Of a DNA stretch of 62,145 bases, positions 23,664 through 32,820 are shown piece after piece. Made by a program: the position numbers and the translations under genes. The notes under the pieces are model-generated. The model ran no database searches and was not told the DNA's origin. It saw only the letters and a program-made list of their open reading frames with translations. The first letter of the stretch is position 1. Every line of letters begins with the position of its first letter. Source of the DNA: Lunatimonas sp. (lineage in GTDB: Bacteria > Bacteroidota > Bacteroidia > Cytophagales > Cyclobacteriaceae); contig NZ_JAFIEU010000036.1 in assembly GCF_020832325.1 (NCBI RefSeq), positions 1 to 62,145 on the forward strand. Direction: 5' to 3'.

Positions 23664-24551
23664 ATGCCACCAAAAAGGATCAAGCGTTATACCGGCAGGT
23701 TTTCCCTTGTAGATGGAATACCCTATCAGATGCCGATTCAAGCAAAGAATGCACCGGCATTCATGGCAGGGTTTTCCTGCGATTGGGAAAAGGCCAACGC
23801 ATTGTTGCCTGGCAATGAAATACACGCTTTAAAACTTCCCAATGGACGGGGTATTTTGTTGATTACAGTGATCAATTACCTGGACACCAGTATTGGAAAA
23901 TACATAGAGTTTAGCATAGCCATCGGCTGCACCCATGGGAAAAAGGCTGCGCCAAGGGTTTTGAATGCGCTTTTTGCTGGTCTTTATGGGACCGGACAGT
24001 TTATTCTGGACCTGCCCGTGAGTTCGGAAGTGTCGGTGAAAGGCGGCAAAGGAATTTGGGGGATGCCCAAACATCAGGCAAATCTGGATTTTATCGATAC
24101 GCCTTCGAACGTAAGCAGTCAATACGAAAAGGACGGGCAGTTTGTGTTTCGTGTAGAAATTGAAAAGCCCCGATCGAGCAGTCTGGGTATTCGCATTGGA
24201 GCTACCAACTATTGCCAATATCGAAACATGCTCATGGCTTCGTATGTGTATTTTCAGACGAAGGCTGGACTAAACCTCTTTGGGAAAGCTAAAGCATCCC
24301 TCCATATCGGTGATCACCCTAATGTAGCGATGCTTCGGCAAATAGACATCAACCCGGATCCCGTTTTTACTACCTATATGCCCGCGGCGAATGGCATATT
24401 GGACGATCATTTTCAGTGCTGGTTTCTTACCTACGACCAGGCGCCGGAGCAAATGCCCGAAGGGTTGGAATCGGTGATCGGTCTGGGGTTATCGGAGGAA
24501 TGGTTACGTGCGCCGCAGATCAGCGACATCGAAAAATACCGCATCCATTGA
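23664..24551 (+). CDS. Acetoacetate decarboxylase family protein
   Basis: 295 aa, cytosolic. The N-terminal YQMPIQ and the signature GGKGIWGMPKHQANLDF (about residues 128-144) are those of the acetoacetate decarboxylase (ADC) superfamily; the Lys in GMPK is where the active-site region lies. Family members decarboxylate beta-keto acids or act as aldolase-dehydratases. Placed 3 nt after the hydrolase and 11 nt before the phosphoesterase, so it should act on the same pathway. Whether the Schiff-base lysine is in the right position cannot be settled without alignment. Confidence 0.8.
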   Translation: MPPKRIKRYTGRFSLVDGIPYQMPIQAKNAPAFMAGFSCDWEKANALLPGNEIHALKLPNGRGILLITVINYLDTSIGKYIEFSIAIGCTHGKKAAPRVLNALFAGLYGTGQFILDLPVSSEVSVKGGKGIWGMPKHQANLDFIDTPSNVSSQYEKDGQFVFRVEIEKPRSSSLGIRIGATNYCQYRNMLMASYVYFQTKAGLNLFGKAKASLHIGDHPNVAMLRQIDINPDPVFTTYMPAANGILDDHFQCWFLTYDQAPEQMPEGLESVIGLGLSEEWLRAPQISDIEKYRIH

Positions 24552-24562
24552 CGTGTTAAGCG

Positions 24563-26371
24563 ATGGTCGATGCGCCAGGAAAAGGGAGCCGTCTAAAAAG
24601 ATATATTGAAACTATTAACAGCGACGAGATGAAGTTTGAAAAGAAACCAATGGTCAATTGGTATGATCCCAAGCAGTTGGCATTTACCGGTGTGAAGACT
24701 GTTTTGTCTTCGGTTTTTGGCAATTTTGCCGATCGAAGAGAAATGCAGGCTGCGTTGGATCAGGAGGGAAAGCCGTTTGATTATTCGGATAAGGAGGAAG
24801 TATGGTTTGATTTTATTTCTGACCTGGGAGACGGGTTTAACCCAACCTATACCTTGGCCAAGACCCTGGCAGAGCCCTCAATTACCGTAGAGGGCAAGCA
24901 GTTGCATCGGGGTGATTTTTTGGTGATGGGAGGTGACGAAGTATATCCTACACCGGAAATGATCGAATACACCAATCGCTTAAAAGGGCCCTATGAGGCA
25001 GCCTTTCCAAAGGATGAATCACCGAATGCACAGCGGCCCGACGTGTATGCTATTCCCGGTAACCACGACTGGTACGATGGTCTGACAAATTTTCTAAGGC
25101 TTTTTACGCAAAAGCGTTCTCTTGGAAATTGGCGGACGCAGCAGACCCGCAGCTATTTTGCTATTAAGTTGCCTCACGATTATTGGTTAATTGCCGTGGA
25201 TATACAGCTTCATGCTGATATTGACTATCCACAAATATGCTATTTTCGGGATATCGCCCAAAACCATTTTACCTCTCAGACCAAGGTAATTCTGTGCACC
25301 GCGGAGCCATCCTGGGTCTATCGTTCCTTTGATCAGAAAAATACGGCTCATGATCGATTTAAGTTCTTTATAGACAAGGTATTGTATGGAAAGGGGAACA
25401 GCGATTACGAAGAGAAGAACCGGTCGATTACGGTCAATACCATACTTACGGGCGATTTACACCATTACGCCAGGTATGAGGAGACCACGGCCCGGGGAGA
25501 AATCCGGCAATTGATTACCGCGGGGGGAGGCGGAGCTTTCATGCACCCTACCCATACGCTGAAGGAGAATATTGAGCCGGTGGACGGCTATTCGGCGGAG
25601 TTAAAGAGTGTGTTCCCTCCCAAAGAGGCCTCCGTACGTCTAAGTCTATTAAATTTGGCATTTCCTTATTTTAGCCTAACCATGTTGACACTTTTTGGCT
25701 TGGTTCATGCCTTTACCAGTTGGATTCTGCAGACCAAGCGGTTTGTGGATGGAACTACCCTCATGGAACAGTTAAGCAAGATATCCTCGTTTGGAGAAGG
25801 CGTAGGACCTGCCTGCGAGGCGATCGTGATGGCGCTGAGCCATAATCCAGGTGCGATTTTCCTAAACCTTTTACTTTTCGGAGGTGTGCTGGTTTTCACC
25901 GATGTGAAGTCCGGATACGGCAAATGGAATTACGTGGCGGGTGCGGTTCATGGACTACTTCATTTACTAGCATTTTATGGACTCCTGTGGTTGTTTTCTT
26001 ATATCAATTTAAGCCAGTTGGGATTGGGGATCAATAGACCTAGTCAAGTGGGGCTGTTTCTGGCTGAGATGGTAGTGCTGGGAGGAACCCTCAGCGCATT
26101 AATTTTTGGATTGTACTTAACCTTTAGCGTGCTCGTGCTAAAAAACCATATTACAGAAGCTTCTTCCTCTTACCGTTGGGAAGGGTATAAGAATTTTCTC
26201 CGCATTCATCTGACCGGCGAATGCTTGACCATTTATCCCATTGGATTCGAGAAAGTGGTTACCGACTGGAAGGTAACCACCAAAGGCGAACACGCTATTG
26301 TAGCCGGAAGTCCTATTCATTTTTCTTTGATCGAAAAACCCATTCAAGTACACCATGAAAAAACTGTCTAA
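24563..26371 (+). CDS. Membrane metallophosphoesterase
   Basis: 602 aa. The first about 350 residues are a calcineurin-like metallophosphoesterase: SDLGDGFNP (about 86-94), VMGGDEVYP (about 120-128), PGNHDWYDG (Asn 167, His 168, Asp 169) and the late metal motif TGDLHHYARY (Asp 298, His 300-301), followed by GGGGAFMHPTH. The C-terminal half has about five transmembrane segments (FPYFSLTMLTLFGLVHAF, AIFLNLLLFGGVLVF, LHLLAFYGLLWLFSYI, MVVLGGTLSALIFGLYL). No signal peptide; the catalytic domain is probably cytoplasmic. The gene overlaps the GMC gene by 17 nt. Natural substrate unknown, possibly a phospholipid or prenyl phosphate given its neighbours. Confidence 0.82.
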   Translation: MVDAPGKGSRLKRYIETINSDEMKFEKKPMVNWYDPKQLAFTGVKTVLSSVFGNFADRREMQAALDQEGKPFDYSDKEEVWFDFISDLGDGFNPTYTLAKTLAEPSITVEGKQLHRGDFLVMGGDEVYPTPEMIEYTNRLKGPYEAAFPKDESPNAQRPDVYAIPGNHDWYDGLTNFLRLFTQKRSLGNWRTQQTRSYFAIKLPHDYWLIAVDIQLHADIDYPQICYFRDIAQNHFTSQTKVILCTAEPSWVYRSFDQKNTAHDRFKFFIDKVLYGKGNSDYEEKNRSITVNTILTGDLHHYARYEETTARGEIRQLITAGGGGAFMHPTHTLKENIEPVDGYSAELKSVFPPKEASVRLSLLNLAFPYFSLTMLTLFGLVHAFTSWILQTKRFVDGTTLMEQLSKISSFGEGVGPACEAIVMALSHNPGAIFLNLLLFGGVLVFTDVKSGYGKWNYVAGAVHGLLHLLAFYGLLWLFSYINLSQLGLGINRPSQVGLFLAEMVVLGGTLSALIFGLYLTFSVLVLKNHITEASSSYRWEGYKNFLRIHLTGECLTIYPIGFEKVVTDWKVTTKGEHAIVAGSPIHFSLIEKPIQVHHEKTV

Positions 26372-28694
26372 ACCTCTGTCGGAATTAAAAAGTGACTACG
26401 ATGTCATTGTGGTTGGCTCCGGATATGGAGGAAGTATCGCTGCGTCCAGGATGTCCCGGGCAGGACTTGAGGTCTGCCTATTGGAAAAGGGCAAGGAATT
26501 TTTACCGGGAGAGTTTCCCAATACCCTGCTCCAATCCAGTAGAGAGATGAATTTTATTCGCGGGAAATCCGAAAATCTAGATAGGAATGGTCTGTACGAG
26601 TTCACCATGGGAAACGGCATCAACGTTTTCAAAGGCTGTGGCCTGGGGGGCACATCGTTGGTCAATGCCAATGTGTCTATCAAACCGGACCCGCGTGTGA
26701 TGGTACAAGACGAGTGGCCTACAGCCATACGGGAAAACGTCGAGAGTTTTCACGAGGGCATGGACCGCGCATGGGAGATGCTCAAGCCGACACCCTATCC
26801 AGAAAACAAGAATGGCTACCCAGTGCTTAAGAAAACAGAGGCAATGCGTAAGTCTGCCGCATTTATGTCCGAACCCTTTCGTCTATTGGATATAAACGTC
26901 AATTTCGAGGATAAACAGAATCACGTGGGTATCAAACAGCCCAAATGTACAAACTGTGGAGATTGTGTAACAGGCTGCAACGTGGGGGCTAAAAATACCA
27001 CCGCGATGAACTACCTTCCCGATGCCTTTAATCACGGAGCGGCAATTTTTACGGAAATCAATGTGCGGTACGTGAAAAAGGCCGGCAATCGCTGGCAGGT
27101 TTTCTTTCATCCGGTGGCCATCGGAAGGGAGCATTTCAATGCACCCTTGATGTTTGTGACGGCCGATCGGGTCGTCTTAAGTGGAGGTTCCCTGGGATCA
27201 ACCGAGATTCTATTTCGCTCCGCCCAGCAGGGGCTGTCGCTATCTGGCCAACTGGGCAAGCGCTTCACCGGTAATGGTGATGTGCTGGGTTTTGGCTATA
27301 ACAACGACATCCCCATAAAGGGGATAGGGTTGGGTAAAAAAGGCACAGATGCCGTTGCCGATGTAGGTCCTTGTATTACCAGTGTGATTGACATGCGTGG
27401 CAGAGAAGACATGGAGTCCGGAATGACGCTGGAAGAAGGGACGGTGCCGGGCCCTATTCGCACCATTATGCCTAAAATGTTGATAACGTTTTCCAGGTTG
27501 ATGGGAAAGGATACAGATCGTGGATTTGTGGATTTTTGGAAAGAAAAATGGCGAGAGCTAAAAAGTCTAATTTTGGGCCCTTTTTTCGGTGCAGTGAAAC
27601 ACACCCAGATATACCTGGTAATGACCCACGACGATGGGAATGGGGAAATGACCCTAGATGATGGAAAACTTGCCATCAATTGGAAAGGGGTAGGTAAGCA
27701 AGAAATATTCCGGAAGGTAAACGGCGAAATTTATTCGGCAACGAAGGCCAATGGAGGCACCAAAATCCCTAATCCAACCTGGAATAAGCGGATGAATTAC
27801 GATCTGGTGACCGTCCATCCGTTGGGAGGCTGTAATATGGGAGACGAAGCTTCCAAAGGTGTAGTGGATCACAAAGGCCAGGTTTTTTCGGGAAAGGAAG
27901 GGGTAGCGCTCCATCAAGGGCTCTATGTGATGGATGGGGCAATCATCCCTCGTCCGGTGGGAACCAACCCACTACTCACTATTAGTGGCCTGGCTGAACG
28001 CAGTTGCAAGTTAATCCTAGAGGAGTTGGGTAAACCATTTTCCTACGCATTTAATCCCCCCGCAGAACCGGATAGGAACACGGCTCCCACAGGAACGGGA
28101 GTTCAATTCACCGAGACCATGCGGGGTTTCTTTGGAATGGGCGAACTGGAAGACTACGAGCGGGGGTTTGAACAGGGAAAGAAGCACAAATCTGCCTTTG
28201 AGTTTACCCTGACCATACAGACTGAAGATATGGATCACTTCACTAACGACCCCAGTCATCCCGGCAGTTTATTTGGAACCATGCTTGCTCCTGCATTATC
28301 TGCGTCTCCGATGACGGCACTTGGAGGGGGCTTTAACTTGTTCATCGAAAACCCCGAAGCCCCGGACCGTAAAAAGATGAAATACACGGCCATTTTGAAA
28401 AGCGAGGAGGGAGATACGTTCTATTTTGAAGGCTTTAAGGACATTTTTAATGATAGGGTAGTTGATGTTTGGAAGGATACTACTACGCTGTTTATTGATG
28501 TCTATAAAGGGACCAACCGAACGGGTGCTTTGGTAGGAAAAGGTAAGTTGGTGATTCGGATTGCAGACTTTATTCAGCAATTGCGGACCGTAAAAGCCAT
28601 CCATGCAAGTAGTAAGCAGGAAGGCATACGAGCCGTAGCGACATTTGGAAAGTTTTTCGCTGGCAATGTGTTTGAAACGTACGCCCGTTTATAA
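26355..28694 (+). CDS. GMC oxidoreductase, cholesterol-oxidase-like, with a four-Cys cluster motif
   Basis: 779 aa. FAD-binding start DVIVVGSGYGGSIAASRM (about 15-32); CGLGGTSLVNANV (about 95-107); GMC active-site region HPLGGCNMGD with His near 488; C-terminal NPLLTISGLAERS. Inserted after about residue 190 is CTNCGDCVTGCNVGAKNT with Cys 198, 201, 204 and 208, spacing typical of a [4Fe-4S] cluster and seen in cholesterol-oxidase-like bacterial homologues. About 170 residues after the catalytic part form a C-terminal domain found in such long homologues (GKGKLVIRIADFIQQL). It oxidises an alcohol, probably on a sterol-like or isoprenoid lipid; the operon partners support that. Start overlaps the upstream gene by 17 nt. 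Confidence 0.87.
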   Translation: MKKLSKPLSELKSDYDVIVVGSGYGGSIAASRMSRAGLEVCLLEKGKEFLPGEFPNTLLQSSREMNFIRGKSENLDRNGLYEFTMGNGINVFKGCGLGGTSLVNANVSIKPDPRVMVQDEWPTAIRENVESFHEGMDRAWEMLKPTPYPENKNGYPVLKKTEAMRKSAAFMSEPFRLLDINVNFEDKQNHVGIKQPKCTNCGDCVTGCNVGAKNTTAMNYLPDAFNHGAAIFTEINVRYVKKAGNRWQVFFHPVAIGREHFNAPLMFVTADRVVLSGGSLGSTEILFRSAQQGLSLSGQLGKRFTGNGDVLGFGYNNDIPIKGIGLGKKGTDAVADVGPCITSVIDMRGREDMESGMTLEEGTVPGPIRTIMPKMLITFSRLMGKDTDRGFVDFWKEKWRELKSLILGPFFGAVKHTQIYLVMTHDDGNGEMTLDDGKLAINWKGVGKQEIFRKVNGEIYSATKANGGTKIPNPTWNKRMNYDLVTVHPLGGCNMGDEASKGVVDHKGQVFSGKEGVALHQGLYVMDGAIIPRPVGTNPLLTISGLAERSCKLILEELGKPFSYAFNPPAEPDRNTAPTGTGVQFTETMRGFFGMGELEDYERGFEQGKKHKSAFEFTLTIQTEDMDHFTNDPSHPGSLFGTMLAPALSASPMTALGGGFNLFIENPEAPDRKKMKYTAILKSEEGDTFYFEGFKDIFNDRVVDVWKDTTTLFIDVYKGTNRTGALVGKGKLVIRIADFIQQLRTVKAIHASSKQEGIRAVATFGKFFAGNVFETYARL

Positions 28695-28707
28695 TCAATA
28701 GATGGGA

Positions 28708-28755
28708 GAACCGAATTTTTCACCATGCCCGTTTAGGTGGTGGAAGATTCGGTCC
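28708..28755. terminator. Imperfect long hairpin between convergent genes
   Basis: A stem of about 17 pairs with G-T wobbles (gaaccgaatttttcacca / tggtggaagattcggtcc, 12-nt loop) lies between the GMC gene and the convergent LLM gene. No strong T run follows on either strand, so it is a probable but weak two-way terminator. Confidence 0.5.
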
Positions 28756-28840
28756 TTCTAGTTCAAAATGTGAGTGGCTCTACCCAATCAAAGGTACCTG
28801 TGGGTTCGATAAGCTGATGTATCTGATAGGTACTAAGTGG

Positions 28841-29869
28841 CTAGTATACCACAGACTTTGATTCCTTGGGTTGTATACTCTGTATGAGTACGGATGCCAT
28901 TTCATAGGATGACAATCTTTCTTCGTGATCGTACAAGTTCGTAGTAATCATCAATTCATCCACGCCACCTTGGCTGACAAATTTTTCCAATGCCGGTTTC
29001 ACGGTGTCCGGAGTACCGACGAAGGTATAGGCCATCATAGTTTGTATCGCTGCTTTTTCCTGTTCGCTCCATATAGCATCCATGTCGGCAACCGGTTTTT
29101 TCAGCGGATAGGATCTGCCTCGTATAATTCCCAATGCCATTTGGTAGAAGGATGTAGCTAAGTAGTGGGCTCTTTCCTCCGTTTCCGCCAAAATCATATT
29201 GACACAGGCCAAAAAATAAGGTTTTGGGTTTTCAGTGGAAGGGGTATGGTGTGTTCTGTAGTGACTAGCAGCATGCATAAAGTAGGTAGGAGCAAAATGG
29301 CTGGCAAATGCGTATGGCAAGCCCTTCTCTGCGGCAAGCACCGCGCTACTCATACTTGAGCCTAGTAAGTAAATTGGAACGTGTAAGCCTTCTGCCGGAA
29401 ATGCCCGGACAGGGGAGTCCCAGTTGTCGTCGGAAAAATAGGTTTTGAGATCCTCCAAGTCGTTGGGAAACTCCTGTACACTTTCCATACGCCCCCGCCG
29501 CAATGCAGCGGCCGTTCGCTGATCTGTACCCGGCGCACGCCCCAAACCCAAGTCGATGCGACCCGGATACAGTGTCTCCAAAAACCCAATCTGTTCCGCC
29601 ACCATCAGCGGGCTGTGGTTAGGTAGCATGATGCCACCTGACCCTATGCGTATGTGTTCGGTACCCTGAGCAAGGTATCCCATCAACAGGGTAGGAGAGG
29701 AACTGGCTACATAGGCCATATTGTGGTGCTCTGCGACCCAAAAACGTCTATATCCCATGGATTCAGCCTTACGGGCAAGATCTATGCTACGATGGTAAGC
29801 ATCCTTTGCATCGTATCCTTCACGGATGATTGCCAGGTCTAAAATTGAATAAGGGATCTTTTTCTTCAT
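28841..29869 (-). CDS. LLM class flavin-dependent oxidoreductase
   Basis: 342 aa. Luciferase-like monooxygenase of the bacterial YhbW type: [12 protein letters not shown] at the start, [17 protein letters not shown] (substrate/FMN region, about 43-59), [30 protein letters not shown] (about 104-117), and [17 protein letters not shown] near the end. It uses FMNH2 and O2 on an unknown substrate. Transcribed alone, convergent with the GMC operon. Not enough is seen to name a pathway. Confidence 0.9.
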   Translation of the reverse strand: MKKKIPYSILDLAIIREGYDAKDAYHRSIDLARKAESMGYRRFWVAEHHNMAYVASSSPTLLMGYLAQGTEHIRIGSGGIMLPNHSPLMVAEQIGFLETLYPGRIDLGLGRAPGTDQRTAAALRRGRMESVQEFPNDLEDLKTYFSDDNWDSPVRAFPAEGLHVPIYLLGSSMSSAVLAAEKGLPYAFASHFAPTYFMHAASHYRTHHTPSTENPKPYFLACVNMILAETEERAHYLATSFYQMALGIIRGRSYPLKKPVADMDAIWSEQEKAAIQTMMAYTFVGTPDTVKPALEKFVSQGGVDELMITTNLYDHEERLSSYEMASVLIQSIQPKESKSVVY

Positions 29870-29889
29870 GAGTGTATGATCGGTTTTTT

Positions 29890-29914
29890 GGGGAAACTAT
29901 CCGTAGGTTTCCCC
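29890..29914. repeat. Perfect inverted repeat GGGGAAAC…GTTTCCCC
   Basis: 8-bp perfect arms (29890-29897 and 29907-29914) around a 9-nt loop, 20 nt upstream of the LLM start codon (minus strand). Without a T run it is not a simple terminator; it may be an operator or part of a repetitive element. Confidence 0.7.
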
Positions 29915-30302
29915 GAAGTTGATGGTAGCAATTTCAGCCTTAGCTTACTGGGCTTGGTCCGTCATGGCCCATTCATCGCTTGATTCGGGAAGACTCCACC
30001 TCGGAATGCAACGGAGTAGGGAGTGCTTTCGTTCCCAGGTCACCTGCATTGTCATTAGCCAGATAAGAAATTTTTAATAAAAATAATAATATTTTTAACC
30101 TCCGAGTCTAATTACTTAAGGATGAGCGATTTTTATTTCTTTTGGTATTTTATTTTGTGAAATGAGATCGATTTCTGGGAGTAGCGCCTTGTAGAGTATT
30201 TTTAACAAATTGATTTTCAGTTATATATAAACTGAGTCAAGGAACTGAAATCTCTCATGCTAAAGAGTGATTTTTGTCATGTTTTAGGGTTGTACTTCTA
30301 TC

Positions 30303-30310
30303 TAATTTTG
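30303..30310 (+). promoter_or_regulatory. Candidate -7 box (TAATTTTG) for the YceI operon
   Basis: TAATTTTG fits TAnnTTTG. It would give a leader of about 75 nt before the ATG at 30393. No good -33 box at the standard distance. Confidence 0.4.
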
Positions 30311-30392
30311 AAGCATCAAATCGCTTGTACCCGATGCAGGTATGGTCTATTTTGTTGATTTAGTTTTATTTAATCATTTAAATATATAAAGT

Positions 30393-30959
30393 ATGAAATC
30401 CAGATCTATAACCTTTTTACTCTTACTGCTAGTCGTCTTAAGCCTTCAAGGCCATGCACAAGCAGAATATCGAATCGATGGTAAGCCAACTCTCAAGGTA
30501 TCCGGGACTTCTACGTTGCACGATTGGGATATGGTATCTGATCAGGCAACCGGTTCAGCTAGGCTCACAGTAAGTGGTAGCGCCGTGCAGGCCATCAATT
30601 CGGCGAGCCTATCCATGCCAGCGGAAAGTATCAAAAGTGGAAAGCGCCAGATGGACGGTAATGCCTACAAGGCCTTGTCTACCGACAGGCACAAAGACGT
30701 AAAGTTTCAATTAACCGAAGCCAAGAAACAGGGCAATAAATGGTTGATCTCCGGAACGCTTGAATTGGCGGGGGTAAAAAAGCCCGTCACTTTTGACTCA
30801 AACGTAAACGTAGCTGGATCTAAAGTTACCATTCAATCGTCCACCTCCTTTAAATTGACCGCTTTTGGGATAGATCCGCCTACAGCAATGCTCGGCACAA
30901 TCAAGACGGGAGACGATGTAACCCTTTCTATTGAAATGACATTATCAGCAATCAACTAA
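30393..30959 (+). CDS. YceI family periplasmic protein
   Basis: 188 aa with a signal peptide (MKSRSITFLLLLLVVLSLQGHAQA). YceI-type lipocalin-like barrel: VSGTSTLHDWDMVS near the start, MPAESIKSGKRQMDGNAYKAL in the middle (about 74-94), then VKFQLTEAKK, GTLELAGVKKPVTFD and SFKLTAFGIDPP. Family members bind polyisoprenoid or other amphiphilic lipids in the periplasm. First of a three-gene operon (22 nt to the next), whose third gene is a diverged relative. Confidence 0.92.
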   Translation: MKSRSITFLLLLLVVLSLQGHAQAEYRIDGKPTLKVSGTSTLHDWDMVSDQATGSARLTVSGSAVQAINSASLSMPAESIKSGKRQMDGNAYKALSTDRHKDVKFQLTEAKKQGNKWLISGTLELAGVKKPVTFDSNVNVAGSKVTIQSSTSFKLTAFGIDPPTAMLGTIKTGDDVTLSIEMTLSAIN

Positions 30960-30981
30960 ACTTAAACAACACCAAATTTGT

Positions 30982-32271
30982 ATGAAAAAGCACATAATAT
31001 TGATGGGATTGGCTGGATTTTTATCTACCAGCCTGATGGCGCAGAGCGACCGTGATATGCAGTTTTGGCGACCCTATGATCAGCGGGGATTGAATATTTT
31101 TGAGACAGGCAAAGAGGATACAGTTGCCTACGATGGTGTCAAAGTACGAATCGGTGGTGCTTTTGCCCAGCAGTTTCAATCCTTGAGTCACTCCAATAGT
31201 GCCTCGCCCATGTTAAACGACAACAATGTAAACCTCAATCAATTGATGAACATTGGGCCTGGATTTAACTTGGCAACTGCCAACCTGAACATTGACGTGG
31301 CGCTTGCCGATGGGGTGCGACTTAACTTGGTCACGTACCTTTCTTCCAGGCACCACCCCGAATCTTGGGTGAAAGGCGGTTACCTGCAAGTGGACAAGGT
31401 TCCGTTTTTAAACAGTCCTACTTTTGACAAAATCATGGAAAAGGTGACCATCAAGGTTGGCCACATGGAAATCAATTACGGTGATGCACACTACAGAAGG
31501 TCTGATAACGGAAACGCATTTTACAATCCATTTGTCGGAAACTACATCATGGATGCATTTACTACGGAAATTGGTGGTGAGGTAATTTTTCAGGACAGAG
31601 GATTCTTGGCTGTCGCGTCTATGACAGGCGGAGAGATTCAAGGGGGAGTGACCAATCCGGATGTTCGAAAGCCTTCTTTTATCGGGAAATTGGGCTATGA
31701 CAAGCAGCTCAACGATGACCTGAGGGTTCGCCTCACAGGATCAGTTTACACCACCGCAGGATCTGTGAACAACACCCTATGGGGGGGAGACCGTGCGGGT
31801 TCCAGGTATTACATGGTTATGGAGAACACCTTTGCTACCACAGCGGCGCAATTTACCTCCGGAAGGTTCAATCCGGGCATGAGAAGCAATTTAACAGCCA
31901 TGGTGTTGAATCCATTTGTCAAATTCCAAGGGCTGGAGCTATTTGGCAATATAGAGCAATCCAAAGGTAAAGCAGCGAATGAAAGTGTAGACCGTACCTG
32001 GAATCAACTGGGAGTAGATGCCGTTTACCGATTCGGAACCGCAGACAAGTTTTACGTGGCCGGTAGATACAACGAAGTGAGCGGAACTCTTCCCAATGGC
32101 GTAGCGCCTAGCATCAATCGCGTGCAAGTAGGCGGCGGATGGTTCGTAACCAAAAATATTTTGACTAAATTTGAGTACGTAAGTCAGAATTACAATGACT
32201 TTGGACCCACGGATATCCGCAGAGGTGGAAAGTTCAACGGATTCATGATTGAAGGCGTAATTGGTTTCTAA
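30982..32271 (+). CDS. Outer-membrane beta-barrel protein between two YceI-type genes
   Basis: 429 aa. Signal peptide (MKKHIILMGLAGFLSTSLMAQ) and a barrel-like mature chain with repeated amphipathic strands (VRLNLVTYLSSRHH, VTIKVGHMEINYGDAHYRR, LRVRLTGSVYTTAGS, LTKFEYVSQNYNDF) ending in Phe (FMIEGVIGF). The GHMEINYGD segment resembles porins of the phosphate/sugar-porin style. No family can be named with confidence. Flanked by YceI (22 nt) and YceI-like (14 nt) genes, so it may be an outer-membrane partner for a lipid-binding pair. Confidence 0.75.
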   Translation: MKKHIILMGLAGFLSTSLMAQSDRDMQFWRPYDQRGLNIFETGKEDTVAYDGVKVRIGGAFAQQFQSLSHSNSASPMLNDNNVNLNQLMNIGPGFNLATANLNIDVALADGVRLNLVTYLSSRHHPESWVKGGYLQVDKVPFLNSPTFDKIMEKVTIKVGHMEINYGDAHYRRSDNGNAFYNPFVGNYIMDAFTTEIGGEVIFQDRGFLAVASMTGGEIQGGVTNPDVRKPSFIGKLGYDKQLNDDLRVRLTGSVYTTAGSVNNTLWGGDRAGSRYYMVMENTFATTAAQFTSGRFNPGMRSNLTAMVLNPFVKFQGLELFGNIEQSKGKAANESVDRTWNQLGVDAVYRFGTADKFYVAGRYNEVSGTLPNGVAPSINRVQVGGGWFVTKNILTKFEYVSQNYNDFGPTDIRRGGKFNGFMIEGVIGF

Positions 32272-32285
32272 TTAAAATAGTTAAC

Positions 32286-32813
32286 ATGCGTATCGCTTGG
32301 TTTTTGATCTGTGGGATGCTGCTGATGGCCAATGCAAACAGGGAAGAACTGTTTGTCATCAAGGAAAAGGAAATCCGTGTAAAGGGTGTTACTTCCATTG
32401 GCAAGTTCGAGTGCTCCTACGGAAACGAGAAGCTAAGCGATACGCTTTATACAGGCAATCTGCCAAAGGCAAGGCAGCTTGACTTTATTATCCCGGTAGA
32501 TGATTTTGGATGTGGCAATTTTTTGTTAAACAGGGACTTCAAGGTGACGATAAAGGCGGAAGAGTTTCCGTTTTGCAAAGTAACTGTCAAGTCTCTCAGC
32601 CGGAACGGACAGGGTTTTTTGAGTAATCTGGATGTGAGTTTAGCGGGAAAAGACCTTTCCTTGAAAGATGTGGTGTTTAGGCATCAGAATAATCAGCTCA
32701 TAGGGGATGTAGACCTTTCTTTTGGGCAACTCGACCTGTCTCCTCCAAAAAAGCTTGGTGGATTGATTCAGGTGGAGGATAAACTATCCCTACAGATAAT
32801 CATGGGCATGTAG
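32286..32813 (+). CDS. YceI-like secreted protein (diverged)
   Basis: 175 aa with a short signal peptide (MRIAWFLICGMLLMANA). The core parallels YceI: an opening KEIRVKGVTSIGKFEC like the 'TSTLHDW' strand, IIPVDDFGCGNFLLNRDFK in the place of the central helix, then KVTIKAEEFPF and DVSLAGKDLSLKDVVF. Conserved YceI residues are only partly kept. Two or three Cys could form a disulfide. It closes the operon 7 nt from a convergent gene. Confidence 0.65.
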   Translation: MRIAWFLICGMLLMANANREELFVIKEKEIRVKGVTSIGKFECSYGNEKLSDTLYTGNLPKARQLDFIIPVDDFGCGNFLLNRDFKVTIKAEEFPFCKVTVKSLSRNGQGFLSNLDVSLAGKDLSLKDVVFRHQNNQLIGDVDLSFGQLDLSPPKKLGGLIQVEDKLSLQIIMGM

Positions 32814-32820
32814 TCCTTGC

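Larger units (their letters stand above)
29870..30392. other. 523-bp non-coding region upstream of the YceI operon
   Basis: No plausible gene in six frames. The left part carries a strong hairpin (29890-29914) and GC-richer short inverted repeats (for example ctccacctcgga…ggagtagggag) similar in style to the intergenic repeat near 34434-34554. The right part is AT-rich and includes TAATTTTG at 30303-30310, a match to the -7 consensus 83 nt before the YceI ATG; the -33 element is not clear. Confidence 0.5.
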
